Assembly (NCBI RefSeq): GCF_001708505.1
Contig: NZ_CP015992.1
Span: forward strand, 2,914,001-2,978,000
Length of the DNA stretch: 64,000 nucleotides
Direction: 5' to 3'
Origin: Pseudomonas sp. TCU-HL1
Lineage (GTDB): Bacteria > Pseudomonadota > Gammaproteobacteria > Pseudomonadales > Pseudomonadaceae
Positions 26,453 to 35,103 of the stretch are shown here, piece after piece. The notes under the pieces are model-generated. The model searched no databases, was not told the origin of the DNA, and worked only from the letters and a program-made list of their open reading frames with translations. Both the position numbers and the translations under genes were made by a program. How positions within the stretch are numbered: position 1 is the stretch's first letter; every line of letters starts with the position of its first letter.

Positions 26453-27370
26453 TCAGTCCCACCAATCCGCCAGGGCTTGCCGATGAGCCTGATGTGCCGC
26501 TTCCTGCACGGTCGGTATGAAGTGCAGCGTGGTGCCGGGCAGGCACTGGGCCAGGCGCGCCACCGCCAGCGGGGTAAGGGCGCCCAGGCGGGGGTAGCCG
26601 CCGATGGTCTGGCGGTCGTTGAGCAGGGCGATGGGCTGGCCGTCCGGCGGAACCTGCACGGCGCCCAGGGCAATGCCCTCGGAGATCATCGATGGGCGTT
26701 TGCACACCAGTGCAGGACCGAGCAGGCGCACGCCCATGCGATCGGCGCGGGTGTCCACCGTCCATTCGCTGTTGAAGGCGTCGAACAGGCTCTGGCCGGA
26801 GAAGTCGCCGGCCTGGGCGCCCAGGATCAGCTCCAGCCGGGGGTGGCCGCTGAAGTCGGGAATCTGCTTTCGCGACATGTCCCGCAGCTGCCGGGCCTCG
26901 CCTCGCCAGTGCAGCAGGTCGCCGCTGGCCAGGGCCTTGCCGTTGGCGTGCAGGCCACCCAGTTCTTCCCGCGCCACTGTCGACAGGCTGCCGAGCTGGC
27001 GTTCGCCGAGGAAGCCGCCCGGTGCTGCCAGGTAGGCGCGGGCGCCCTGGCGTGGATGGGCGAAGACCAGGCGCTGGCCGCTGCGCACCGTGAAGGCACC
27101 CCAGGCGGGCAGCGGCTGGCCGTCGAGCGTGGCACCCAGGTCGGCGCCGGCGATGGCCAGGCTGCCGTCCCGCTGGCAGGTGAGGCTGAAGGCGCCAAGG
27201 CCGACTTCCACCACCGCCGCATCCAGCGGATTGCCCAGCAGCCAGTTGGCCCAGCCCATGGACACCCAGTCCAGTGCGCCGCCCTGGGTCACGCCCAGAT
27301 GACGGCAGCCAAAGCGGCCCCGGTCCTGAAGGAGGATGAAGGGTGTGCTGCTGTCGACGGCCAGGCTCAT
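26453..27370 (-). CDS. pxpC: 5-oxoprolinase subunit C (biotin-dependent carboxyltransferase-like)
   Basis: A 305-residue AHS2/KipA-family protein with the family opening TPFILLQDRGRFGCRHLGVTQGGALDW and the conserved SMISEGIALGAVQVPPDGQP (near 230) and QTIGGYP motifs. With PxpA and PxpB it cleaves 5-oxoproline (pyroglutamate) to glutamate using ATP. It starts at ATG 27370, overlapping pxpB by ATGA. The frame extending to 28141 is a shadow through pxpB. Confidence 0.92.
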   Translation of the reverse strand: MSLAVDSSTPFILLQDRGRFGCRHLGVTQGGALDWVSMGWANWLLGNPLDAAVVEVGLGAFSLTCQRDGSLAIAGADLGATLDGQPLPAWGAFTVRSGQRLVFAHPRQGARAYLAAPGGFLGERQLGSLSTVAREELGGLHANGKALASGDLLHWRGEARQLRDMSRKQIPDFSGHPRLELILGAQAGDFSGQSLFDAFNSEWTVDTRADRMGVRLLGPALVCKRPSMISEGIALGAVQVPPDGQPIALLNDRQTIGGYPRLGALTPLAVARLAQCLPGTTLHFIPTVQEAAHQAHRQALADWWD

Positions 27371-28080
27371 GGCTGATTCTCCAACGGGGTGTCGTCGCCG
27401 CCCAGGCGGATGAATTCGGCGTGCTCGATGGGTTCGAAGCGCACGCGGTCGCCGGCCTGCAGCAGGCTGTAGCCATCCAGCCCGAGGTCGAACAGGCGCA
27501 CCGGCGTGCGTCCGAGGATGTTCCAGCCACCGGGGCTTTCCACCGGGTAAACGGCCGTCTGCCGTTCGGCGATGCCGACGCTTCCGGGTGCGATGCGCTT
27601 GCGCGGCGTGGTCAGGCGCGGGGCGGCCAGGGCCTCTTCGACCAGCCCCATGAAGGCGAAGCCCGGGGTGAAGCCGAGGGCAAAGACCTGGTACTCGCGC
27701 TGGCTGTGGCGTCGCACCAGCTCGGCGACGCTCATGTGCTTGCGTTGCGCCAGGGCCTCCAGGTCCGGCCCCACGCGCGGGTCGTACCAGGTGGGGATGA
27801 CGTGGGCACGGCCGCTGGCGCGGGTTTCCGGGCTCAGGTCGGCGAGGGCGCCAGCGATCCGCTCGCGGGCCTGGCGCGGGTCCAACTGCTGCAGGTCGTA
27901 GTGCAGCAGGAGGGTGGTGTAGGAGGGCACCAGGTCCACCAGGGCCGGGCCGAAGGCGTCGCGCAGGCGGGTGCCGGCGGCCAGCATCCAGGGCATGTTG
28001 GCTTCGTCGATGCGGTCGAACAGGCGCAGGATGAAGGCGTCGATGGCCGCCACTTCGATGCACAGTTGCGGGGTGCTCAT
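27367..28080 (-). CDS. pxpB: 5-oxoprolinase subunit B
   Basis: A 237-residue AHS1/KipI-family subunit with IPTWYDPRVGPDLEALA, the hallmark VFALGFTPGFAFMG and IAERQTAVYPVESPGGWNILG. It forms the catalytic complex with PxpC. It is translationally coupled on both sides by four-base overlaps with pxpA and pxpC. Confidence 0.92.
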   Translation of the reverse strand: MSTPQLCIEVAAIDAFILRLFDRIDEANMPWMLAAGTRLRDAFGPALVDLVPSYTTLLLHYDLQQLDPRQARERIAGALADLSPETRASGRAHVIPTWYDPRVGPDLEALAQRKHMSVAELVRRHSQREYQVFALGFTPGFAFMGLVEEALAAPRLTTPRKRIAPGSVGIAERQTAVYPVESPGGWNILGRTPVRLFDLGLDGYSLLQAGDRVRFEPIEHAEFIRLGGDDTPLENQP

Positions 28081-28820
28081 TGGGCCTCCAGCGCTTCACG
28101 TATGCGTTTGACCGCGGCCACCGAGCCCGGGTTGTCGCCATGCACGCAGAGGGTGTGGGCTTTCAGCGTCAGGTCGCTGCCATCGCTGGCGCGCAGGGAT
28201 TCGCCACGGGCGAGGGTGATGGCCTGGGCCACCACCTGCTCCGGGTCGTGATGCACCGCGCCGGGCAGGTTGCGCGACACCAGGTAGCCGTTGCCGTCGT
28301 AGGCGCGGTCGGCAAAGGCCTCGAACCAGAGGGTCACGCCGTGCTCGTCACCGATGGCCTGGGCGGCGGCGTTGTCGCGGGTGCTCATCAGCATCAGCGG
28401 CAGTTGCGCATCGTAGGCCGCCAGGGCACGCATCACCGCGGCGAGGATGGCCGGGTCGCGCATCATGTCCTGGTACAGCGCGCCATGGGGCTTCACGTAG
28501 CTGACGCGGGCGCCCTGGGCACGGCAGAGGCCGTCGAGGGCGCCGATCTGGTAGAGCATCAGGTTTTCTACTTCGGTGGGCGAGCAGGCCAGGGAGCGGC
28601 GGCCGAAACCCACCAGGTCCGGGTAGCCGGGGTGAGCGCCGATGCTGACCCGGTGCTGCACCGCCAGGGCGATGGTGCGGCGCATGGTGCCGGGGTCGCC
28701 GGCGTGGAAGCCACAGGCGATGTTGGCGCAGTCGATCAGCGGCATCACCTCGGCATCCAGGCCCAGGGTCCAGGCGCCGAAGCTTTCGCCGATATCGCAA
28801 TTCAACAGCAGTCTGCTCAT
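28077..28820 (-). CDS. pxpA: 5-oxoprolinase subunit A (LamB/YcsF family)
   Basis: A 247-residue LamB/YcsF protein. The N-terminal LLLNCDIGESFGAW, CANIACGFHAGDP, IGAHPGYPD and VKPHGALYQ motifs are all intact and bear the metal-binding His/Asp residues. First of the three pxp genes and coupled to pxpB. An MFS carrier gene lies 75 bp upstream on the same strand, so uptake and hydrolysis are probably co-transcribed. Confidence 0.93.
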   Translation of the reverse strand: MSRLLLNCDIGESFGAWTLGLDAEVMPLIDCANIACGFHAGDPGTMRRTIALAVQHRVSIGAHPGYPDLVGFGRRSLACSPTEVENLMLYQIGALDGLCRAQGARVSYVKPHGALYQDMMRDPAILAAVMRALAAYDAQLPLMLMSTRDNAAAQAIGDEHGVTLWFEAFADRAYDGNGYLVSRNLPGAVHHDPEQVVAQAITLARGESLRASDGSDLTLKAHTLCVHGDNPGSVAAVKRIREALEAQ

Positions 28821-28895
28821 GGTCAGTCCTACAGGGTAAGAGACGGCCGGCTGCCGGAGCAGGGCTCGGCAGCGGGAGGATTCAGGAGGGCGGAG

Positions 28896-30179
28896 TCAGA
28901 TTTCCAGTTGCTTGCCGCGGGTTTCCGGCAGGCTGAGGGCGGCGAGGATGACCACCCCGTAGGACACTGCGGCGAAACCGCCGATGCCCACGCCGAGCGA
29001 GACGTGCTGGCTGAGGATGCCGATCAGCATCGGGAATAGCGCAGCGACCGCGCGGCCGATGTTGTAGCAGAAGCCCTGGCCCGAGCCGCGGATGCGGGTG
29101 GGGAACAGCTCGGTGAGGAAGGAGCCCATGCCGCTGAAAATGCCTGAGGCGAAGAAGCCCAGGGGGAAGCCCAGCCAGAGCATGGCGGCGTTGCTTACCG
29201 TCAGTTGGGTGTAGAGCAGCACCACGATGAAGGAGCCGACGGCGAAGAGGATGAAGTTCTTCTTGCGGCCGATCAGGTCGGTGAGGAAGGCGCTGATCAC
29301 GTAGCCCACGTAGGAACCGAAGATCACCATTGCCAGGTAGCCGCCGGTGCCGAGCACCGTCAGGCCGCGCTCGGCCTTGAGGAAAGTGGGCAGCCAGGAG
29401 GTGATGGCGTAGTAACCGCCCAGGGCGCCGGTGGTCAGCAGCGAGGCGCGCAGGGTGATGCTGAGCATGCCGGGGGCGAAGATCTCGTAGAAGTTGACCT
29501 TCTCCGCGCCCTGGTTGTGCTTCTGCGCTTCCTTGTAGATTTCCGGCTCCTTGACCAGGCGGCGGACGATGATCACGAAGATCGCCGGCAGCAGGCCGAG
29601 CATGAACAGCGCGCGCCAGGCGTCTTCCGGCGGCAGGAGGCTGAACATCAGGGCGTAGAGCAGGGCGGTCATGCCCCAGCCCAGGGCCCAGCCGGACTGC
29701 ACCAGGCCCACGGCCTTGCCACGGTCCTTGGCCTTGATGACTTCACCGATCAGCACCGCGCCGGCGGTCCACTCGCCGCCGAAGCCGAAGCCCATCAGGG
29801 TGCGGGCGACCAGCAGCTGTTCGTAGTTCTGCGCGAGGCCGCAGAGGAAGGTGAAGAAGGCGAACCAGAGCACCGTCAGTTGCAGGGTCAGCACGCGGCC
29901 GATGCGGTCGGAAAGAATGCCGGCCACCCAGCCGCCAGCGGCGGAGGCGAGCAGGGTGAGGGTGTGGATCAGGCCGGCTTCACCGGTGGAGATACCCCAG
30001 ATGGCGATCAGCGTGGGGATGACGAAGCTGAGCATCTGGGTGTCCATGCCGTCCAGTCCGTAGCCTATCTTGCAGCTCCAGAAGGTACGTCGCTCCTGTT
30101 TGCTGAGGGCCCGGTACCAGCCAAAGTGGCCGCCCTGGTCGACGTCCAGGCCGCCCACGTGGGTCGCTTGTTTTTCCAT
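28896..30179 (-). CDS. MFS transporter, metabolite:H+ symporter type
   Basis: A 427-residue major facilitator with 12 predicted membrane segments. The loop 2-3 motif is GILSDRIGRVLTL and the N-half carries GFGFGGEWTAGAVLIGE, typical of the sialate/carboxylate (SHS/AAHS) symporters. GGAG sits just before ATG 30179. Next to pxpABC it most likely imports 5-oxoproline or a related organic acid; that substrate is inferred from context. Confidence 0.87.
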   Translation of the reverse strand: MEKQATHVGGLDVDQGGHFGWYRALSKQERRTFWSCKIGYGLDGMDTQMLSFVIPTLIAIWGISTGEAGLIHTLTLLASAAGGWVAGILSDRIGRVLTLQLTVLWFAFFTFLCGLAQNYEQLLVARTLMGFGFGGEWTAGAVLIGEVIKAKDRGKAVGLVQSGWALGWGMTALLYALMFSLLPPEDAWRALFMLGLLPAIFVIIVRRLVKEPEIYKEAQKHNQGAEKVNFYEIFAPGMLSITLRASLLTTGALGGYYAITSWLPTFLKAERGLTVLGTGGYLAMVIFGSYVGYVISAFLTDLIGRKKNFILFAVGSFIVVLLYTQLTVSNAAMLWLGFPLGFFASGIFSGMGSFLTELFPTRIRGSGQGFCYNIGRAVAALFPMLIGILSQHVSLGVGIGGFAAVSYGVVILAALSLPETRGKQLEI

Positions 30180-30317
30180 GGGAATCTCCGATCGCTGTTC
30201 TTGGCGTTGTATGAGCATTCGGCGGCAGCGGAGTCGGCGCCCGTTGCCAGTGGGCGGATTCTTGAGCTCATCTCTCGGGGGCGTCCAACTAATTAAAGCG
30301 GCCGCCGGGGATAAGAA

Positions 30318-30330
30318 TTTCCGATACCCG
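30318..30330 (+). promoter_or_regulatory. Shared motif TTTCCGATRCCCG, copy 1 (MFS/LysR divergent region)
   Basis: TTTCCGATACCCG lies between the divergent MFS and LysR genes. A copy differing at one base (TTTCCGATGCCCG) lies upstream of the DUF1445 gene at 31569-31581. The two may be binding sites of the LysR protein encoded between them. The rest of 30180-30475 shows no gene. Confidence 0.45.
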
Positions 30331-30475
30331 ACTGGCGGCGTCAGGATGGATGATGCGGCGGCCCGGCCGAGGGCGGCGTTCGTCGTCCAGGGTCCCGTCT
30401 GGCACAGGAAGTGCTTGAATCTACTGTATCTTTTTGCCCTTGCTGCGTTTGATCCCTTGCTTGCCGGTAACCGCC

Positions 30476-31429
30476 ATGAACCTGAAGTTCCTCGAAACCT
30501 TCGTCTGGGTCGCCCGCCTGAAAAGCTTTCGCCTGACGGCCGAGAAGCTGTTCAGCACCCAGGCGTCCATCTCCAGCCGCATCGCCGTACTGGAAGGCGA
30601 GCTGGGTGTGAAGCTGTTCGTGCGCGACTCCCGTGGCGTGACCCTGACGCCCGAGGGGCACAAGGTGCTGGAGTACGCCGAGCAGATGATGGGCACCATG
30701 CATGCCCTGAAGCAGTCCATCGATACCAGCGCCGCCACCCAGGGGCGCATCCGCATCGGCGCCATGGATACCGTGATCCACACCTGGCTGAGCCCGCTGG
30801 TATCGCGAGTGACGGATGAGTTCCCGGCGGTGGAGATCGAGCTGATGGCCGACACCGCGCGCAACCTCTCCGAGCAATTACAGAAGGGTTACCTGGACCT
30901 GATCTTCCAGACCGATCCGTTGCGCCACGAGTCGGTGCTGAACCTGGAACTGGGCAGCTACCCGCTGTGCTGGGTCGTGTCTACCGGCTCCATCTATCAC
31001 CGCGACTACGCCAGCCTGGCGGAGCTGGCCAGCGAGCGGGTGGTGACCTTCTCCAAGCATTCGCGGCCGCACCAGGACGTGCTCAGCCTGCTGCACGCCA
31101 ATGGCGTGGCGGCGCCGCGCCTGAGCTGCGTGAACTCGGTGGCGGCGATGACCCGCCTGCTGCGTGACGGCTTCGGCATCGGCGCCTTGCCGCCGGCCCT
31201 GGTCAGCCAGGAACTGGAGCGCGGCGAGCTGACCATGCTACGCATCGGCCCGCCACCGCCGGGTTTGCCGCTGGTGATGTCCTGGCGCGGCGGCACCGGC
31301 CTGGAGCTGGTGGACCAGGTGGTGGAACTGAGCAAGGCGGTGGTGGCGGACTATGCCGAGAACGTGGGCAAGGAGCGCTTCGTGCTGGCACAGCTGAAGA
31401 AGGGCGAAGGTCGCCTGCGCAGCCTCTGA
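30476..31429 (+). CDS. LysR-family transcriptional regulator
   Basis: A 317-residue LysR protein with the helix-turn-helix MNLKFLETFVWVARLKSF and LTAEKLFSTQASISSRIAVL at the N-terminus and an effector-binding domain from about residue 90. ATG 30476 is preferred to the upstream in-frame TTG at 30434 because the family begins with this motif. It stands between the pxp/MFS operon (divergent) and the DUF1445 gene (downstream, same strand), and likely controls both. Confidence 0.88.
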   Translation: MNLKFLETFVWVARLKSFRLTAEKLFSTQASISSRIAVLEGELGVKLFVRDSRGVTLTPEGHKVLEYAEQMMGTMHALKQSIDTSAATQGRIRIGAMDTVIHTWLSPLVSRVTDEFPAVEIELMADTARNLSEQLQKGYLDLIFQTDPLRHESVLNLELGSYPLCWVVSTGSIYHRDYASLAELASERVVTFSKHSRPHQDVLSLLHANGVAAPRLSCVNSVAAMTRLLRDGFGIGALPPALVSQELERGELTMLRIGPPPPGLPLVMSWRGGTGLELVDQVVELSKAVVADYAENVGKERFVLAQLKKGEGRLRSL

Positions 31430-31444
31430 CATGAGTGACTCGTG

Positions 31445-31523
31445 GTAGGGTGCGCCGCGCGCACCGGCGGCTGCACGTGGCGCAGGGGCTGATCCTGCGA
31501 GCGGTGCGCATGGCGCACCCTAC
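31445..31523. repeat. REP doublet (REPIN-like)
   Basis: GTAGGGTGCGCCGCGCGCACC faces GGTGCGCATGGCGCACCCTAC with a GC-rich spacer, between the LysR gene and the DUF1445 gene. Confidence 0.85.
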
Positions 31524-31565
31524 GATGGGCCCCGCCAAGTTGTGTTCTTCTAACGTGGACGTTCA

Positions 31566-31594
31566 ATTTTTCCGATGCCCGGTCCCGGAAAAAT
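31566..31594 (+). promoter_or_regulatory. Inverted repeat with the shared TTTCCGATRCCCG motif, upstream of DUF1445 gene
   Basis: ATTTTTCCG and CGGAAAAAT form a perfect nine-base inverted repeat with an 11-bp spacer, a LysR-type geometry. The left arm is part of TTTCCGATGCCCG, which recurs at 30318. Confidence 0.5.
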
Positions 31595-31659
31595 CTTGTT
31601 GGACGGCCCAGATGCCGTGCCCCTAAAAAACGCCCAGAGCAACAACCGGAGACGGCCCC

Positions 31660-32457
31660 ATGACCTCGCCTGACCTGCAGCAACTTGCCCAACTCTCTCC
31701 CCGCGAACTGCGTCGGCTGATCCGCCGTGGCGACTACAGTGGCCACACCAGCGGCACGGGCCAGCGCCACCTGCAGGCCAATATCGTGATCCTGCAGAAG
31801 TCCTGGGCGGACGAATTCCTGCGTTTCTGTGTGCTCAATCCCCGTTCCTGCCCGCTGCTGGACGTGACTGAGCCCGGCTCGCCGTACTTCGAGAAGCTGG
31901 GGGTGGACATCGACGTACGCAGCGACGTACCGCGCTACCGCATCCATCGACGCGGTCAGGGCTACGTGGAGGTGACGGACATCGGCGAATACTGGGAGGC
32001 GGATTTCGTTGCCTTCGCCATCGGCTGCTCCTTCTCCTTCGAGCAGGCCTTGCTGGATGCCGGCATCCCGCTTCGCCACATCGAGCTGGGGCGCAATGTC
32101 GCCATGTATCGCACCGCCATCGACACCCACCCGGCTGGGCGGCTGGCGGGCAAGACCGTGGTATCGATGCGCCCGATGAAGGCCGCCGACGCCGTGCGCG
32201 CCATCGAGATCACCGCGCGCTTCCCCATGACTCACGGCGCGCCGGTGCATATTGGCGACCCGGTGCTGATCGGCATCCGCGACCTTGCGAGCCCGGACTA
32301 TGGCGACCCGGTGCCGGTGGCTGAAGAGGAAATCCCGCTGTTCTGGGCCTGCGGCGTCACCCCCCAGGCAGTGCTGGCCGAAGCCGAGCCGGAGCTCTAC
32401 ATCACCCACGCGCCAGGGCACATGCTGGTGAGCGACAAGCTGTACGGCGAGGTGTGA
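31660..32457 (+). CDS. DUF1445 / D-glutamate cyclase-like putative hydro-lyase
   Basis: A 265-residue member of the DUF1445 family (annotated putative hydro-lyase; the domain is named for D-glutamate cyclase, which makes 5-oxo-D-proline). Family blocks are GHTSGTGQRHLQANIVIL, FCVLNPRSCPLLDVTE, DIDVRSDVPRYRI, FAIGCSFSFEQAL and ITHAPGHMLVSD. CAACCGGAGACGGCCCC provides the ribosome site. Proximity to 5-oxoprolinase and a carrier suggests a D-glutamate to 5-oxoproline to L-glutamate route, which is inference from family and context. Confidence 0.85.
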   Translation: MTSPDLQQLAQLSPRELRRLIRRGDYSGHTSGTGQRHLQANIVILQKSWADEFLRFCVLNPRSCPLLDVTEPGSPYFEKLGVDIDVRSDVPRYRIHRRGQGYVEVTDIGEYWEADFVAFAIGCSFSFEQALLDAGIPLRHIELGRNVAMYRTAIDTHPAGRLAGKTVVSMRPMKAADAVRAIEITARFPMTHGAPVHIGDPVLIGIRDLASPDYGDPVPVAEEEIPLFWACGVTPQAVLAEAEPELYITHAPGHMLVSDKLYGEV

Positions 32458-32520
32458 GGGGCCACCTCGCCCTGTGGGAGATGCCATGTCAACGCCGTAG
32501 CCCTGTAGATACCGTCTTGT

Positions 32521-33495
32521 TTAGCCCCGGGCAAGGGCCAGTTGGGCATCGAATGGCTGGCCGGATTTCAGTACGCCATAGGCGATATGCAACAGCTTGC
32601 GCATGGCCGCGCAGACGATCTGCTTTCCGGCCTTACCGCGGGCGCGCAGGCGCTGTGCCAGGGCATTGATCGCGGGGTTGTGGGTCATCGAGGTGATCGC
32701 CGGCATGTACAGGCCCGCGCGTAGCCGCGCTGAGCCCACACGGGAAATGCGTACGTGCCCTTTATGCTTACCCGAATCCTGTAGCTTCGGATTCAGCCCG
32801 GCAAAGGCAGTGATCGCTCGCGCGCTCTCGAACTGCAGCGGATCACCCAGTTCCGCCAGGAGCAGGGCGGCAGTCTGCTCGCCGATACCATCGATGCTGG
32901 TCAGCAGATCGCGTTTACCCCGCAGGTCTGGATCATCATCGATATGGTCGCGGATGGTTTTCAGGGTCTCGGCAATCTGCTCTTCGACACGCTGCAGCAC
33001 TGAGTGAATCGACTCTTGCACGCTGGCATCGGCCACCCCCAGACGATTGCGCTCCATCTGCTCGATCTCCTTGAGATCCTGCAGGCGCCGCACCAGGGCA
33101 CGCAGACGGCGGATCGCGGCAGGCTCGGGTTGCCAGGCGCGCAGCTCATCTTGATGGTGCTCGCCGTAGCTGGCAATCAGCTTGGCGTCGACCTGATCCG
33201 TCTTGACCCGTTGCAACTGGCTTCGCGCGTAATAGGCAATCTGCGCAGGATTCATCACGCAAATCCGGTAGCCCAGCGCGTAAAAGTGCTCAGCCAGCGC
33301 CTCGTGGTAGGTACCCGTCGCCTCCATCACGATCCAGGCCCCAGGTTCGCTGTGCTTGTTCAACCACTCCTGCAACACCTGAAAGCCCTCTGCGGCGTTG
33401 ATCAGCTTGGCCTTGCTGCGGTACTTGCCGTTGGCCTGCAGGGTGGCGATATCGAAACTGTGCTTGGCAATGTCAATGCCGACGATGCTGGACAT
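32521..33495 (-). CDS. IS110-family transposase/recombinase, copy A
   Basis: A 324-residue DEDD recombinase. N-terminal RuvC-like domain with GIDIAKHSFD (Asp7), VMEATGTYHEAL (Glu), and KTDQVDAKLIA (Asp pair near 97-101), then a coiled-coil middle (about 115-190) and a C-terminal Tnp20 domain with IDGIGEQTAALLLAELGD and the nucleophile region FAGLNPKLQDSGKHKG. Intact and identical to copy B, implying recent transposition. Confidence 0.93.
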   Translation of the reverse strand: MSSIVGIDIAKHSFDIATLQANGKYRSKAKLINAAEGFQVLQEWLNKHSEPGAWIVMEATGTYHEALAEHFYALGYRICVMNPAQIAYYARSQLQRVKTDQVDAKLIASYGEHHQDELRAWQPEPAAIRRLRALVRRLQDLKEIEQMERNRLGVADASVQESIHSVLQRVEEQIAETLKTIRDHIDDDPDLRGKRDLLTSIDGIGEQTAALLLAELGDPLQFESARAITAFAGLNPKLQDSGKHKGHVRISRVGSARLRAGLYMPAITSMTHNPAINALAQRLRARGKAGKQIVCAAMRKLLHIAYGVLKSGQPFDAQLALARG

Positions 33496-33522
33496 GCAAC
33501 CTCCTCAATCCATCCAGAGTGA

Positions 33523-33717
33523 TCATCACTGCACCCGGCCCGGCCTTGTGAATGCGAGCTCTCACTTGAAGTGGGCTCTAGATACCGTTCGAGCTATCTG
33601 AGTGAGTGTGGAGGGCCAGGGCACTATCTACGGGTCGGGCTCGAGGCCTAAGGGTGGACACGGCTTCCTGGCTCTCCCCCGATGATCAGTCGGGGACTAT
33701 CACCCCTTGAGAGGGTG
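33523..33717 (-). ncRNA. Candidate bridge RNA of IS copy A
   Basis: Non-coding leader of the element, identical to 39721-39915 in copy B, where the guide segments are described. On this copy the target-guide segments are 33651-33658 and 33628-33634, and the donor-guide segments 33580-33587 and 33545-33550. Ends are approximate. Confidence 0.6.
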
Positions 33718-33737
33718 GTAGTCGAGATACAAGGGTG

Positions 33738-33830
33738 GATGGCGCTTTACCATCCACCAACAGCGCTATGCCGGGCCTCGAATGGTGGACCGGTGAAGCG
33801 TGGCACCCTACGGCTGAAGCCAGTCCTAGG
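33738..33830. repeat. GGTGGATGG-type REP palindromes at the IS A insertion site
   Basis: GGATGGCGCTTTACCATCC is a short palindrome whose GGGTGG edge is the target into which the IS inserted. A further GGTGGACC / CACCCTAC element follows. Confidence 0.55.
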
Positions 33831-33882
33831 CCGTGGAGGCCCTGTGGGAGCTGATGTGCTGGGGCCTGCCCAGGGGCGCGGC

Positions 33883-34593
33883 TCAGAACCGTTCGGCAGC
33901 CCCCAGGTAGCGCCACTGCCCAACCGGCACCTTGCCCATGGGTACGCCACCGATGCGGATGCGCTTCATGCTGGCGACGTTGAGGCCGACCGCAGCGCAG
34001 TAAGCGGCGATCAGCCCCGGGCGGGGGTTCTTCAGGGCGAAGCGCAGGTGGGTTTCGTTCTGCCAGCTGGCCTTGACCGGCGGCAGCTCCTCGCCCTTGA
34101 CCTTGATGCCGCGCTTCAGGCGCTCCAGCCCGTTGGCCGCCGGGGTGCCGGTGACTTCCACCACGTATTCCTGCTCCAGCTTGGTGGCGTCTTCATTGAG
34201 CTTGCGCAGGGTGCGCCAGTCCTGGGTGAGCACCAGCAGGCCGCTGGCCTTTGGCTGCAAGGGCAGGGTGCTGGTCAGGCGGGCGAAGTGGCTCCGCAGC
34301 AGGCGCACGTCGGCACGGTCGTCGGCCCAGCGGCTTTCCGGCGAGAGCAGGCGCACGGCCGCTTCCAGGGTCAGGCCGGGGGGCGGATTGAGCAGCAGCG
34401 TTACCGGCTCCAGCGGCTCGGGCGTGGCGCCGGGCAGCAACGCGACGGCCTGGTCCGTCACCTTGCACTGCGGCTGTTCCATCACCTCACCGTCCACCGT
34501 GACCCAGCCACCTTCGATGTAAAGCTCCGCTTCCCGGCGCGAACAGCCGGTCAGCTCGATAACACGTTTGGACAAGCGAATTGGATCGGTCAT
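33883..34593 (-). CDS. RsuA/RluF-like pseudouridine synthase homologue lacking the catalytic Asp
   Basis: A 236-residue protein with an N-terminal S4 RNA-binding domain (about 5-55; RLSKRVIELTGCSRREAELYIEGG) and a pseudouridine-synthase fold after about 60. The normal catalytic block GRLDKDTxGLLLLT reads LPLQPKASGLLVLTQD, with Gln where the essential Asp should be. LKNPRPGLIAAYCAAVGLNVASMKRIRIG is clear at the C-terminal end (near 190-220). It could be a non-catalytic RNA-binding protein derived from RluF/RsuA. Function unknown. Confidence 0.8.
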   Translation of the reverse strand: MTDPIRLSKRVIELTGCSRREAELYIEGGWVTVDGEVMEQPQCKVTDQAVALLPGATPEPLEPVTLLLNPPPGLTLEAAVRLLSPESRWADDRADVRLLRSHFARLTSTLPLQPKASGLLVLTQDWRTLRKLNEDATKLEQEYVVEVTGTPAANGLERLKRGIKVKGEELPPVKASWQNETHLRFALKNPRPGLIAAYCAAVGLNVASMKRIRIGGVPMGKVPVGQWRYLGAAERF

Positions 34594-34713
34594 GGGGAAC
34601 AGCCGCGAGAGGAGGAAGGGCGCAATGGTAAACCTATTGCGGTGCCGGCCGCTGCTGGGACATGCGCCCTGGACCGCCAGCCGTCACCTGCAAGGCTCCG
34701 GGCTGAGGGCGAC

Positions 34714-35022
34714 TCAGGTTGCCGGGGGCTTGCTCGACGCCTTGGCCAGTTTGTCCGCGGCGTGCTGCAGGCGCTCCAGGTCGGCACGCAACTGGCGCAG
34801 GGCCTCGCGGCGGTCGTGGAGCACTTCCTTCACATAGCAGTGGCCGGTCAGCCCGCGCAGCAGCAGGACCGCGCCCAGCCCGATGTCCCAGGCGCCCATC
34901 ACGCCGCCCCGGTGGAAGCCATGCCGCGCCATCAACAGGCCGGAAACGATGGAACCGGCACGCTCCAGGCCGTGGACGTTCTGCTCGTACGCCGGGCCGT
35001 TGATCTGCCAGTGGTTATCCAT
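34714..35022 (-). CDS. Small DUF2892-type inner-membrane protein
   Basis: A 102-residue protein with two membrane stretches (about 20-32 and 38-58; VMGAWDIGLGAVLLLRGLTG) resembling the YgaP-type DUF2892 family, followed by a C-terminal coiled coil (LHDRREALRQLRADLERLQH). GGGAGG eight bases before ATG 35022 fixes the start. Function unknown. Confidence 0.65.
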   Translation of the reverse strand: MDNHWQINGPAYEQNVHGLERAGSIVSGLLMARHGFHRGGVMGAWDIGLGAVLLLRGLTGHCYVKEVLHDRREALRQLRADLERLQHAADKLAKASSKPPAT

Positions 35023-35103
35023 GGTGCGAAACCTCCCGTGTTGGTTTGAACCTTGACCGGCCACGGTTGCCAGATGTTCAGCCTCGGGGATGAGCGGCCG
35101 GAG

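Larger units (their letters stand above)
32507..33731 (-). mobile_element. IS110-family insertion sequence, copy A (about 1.22 kb)
   Basis: Identical in inverted orientation to copy B (39707-40931). Shared sequence runs 32505-33737, including flanking bases common to both targets. There are no terminal inverted repeats, as expected for IS110. Read on the element's strand, the left junction is CCACC-CT-TGTATCTCG and the right junction GACGGTAT-CT-ACAGGG, so a CT core is present at each end. About 236 bp of non-coding DNA precede the transposase, and only about 14 bp follow it. Confidence 0.9.

Noticed and set aside
33500..33731. Assigning the element to the IS1111 subgroup
   Set aside because: All long non-coding sequence lies 5' of the recombinase and there are no subterminal inverted repeats visible, which fits IS110 proper.
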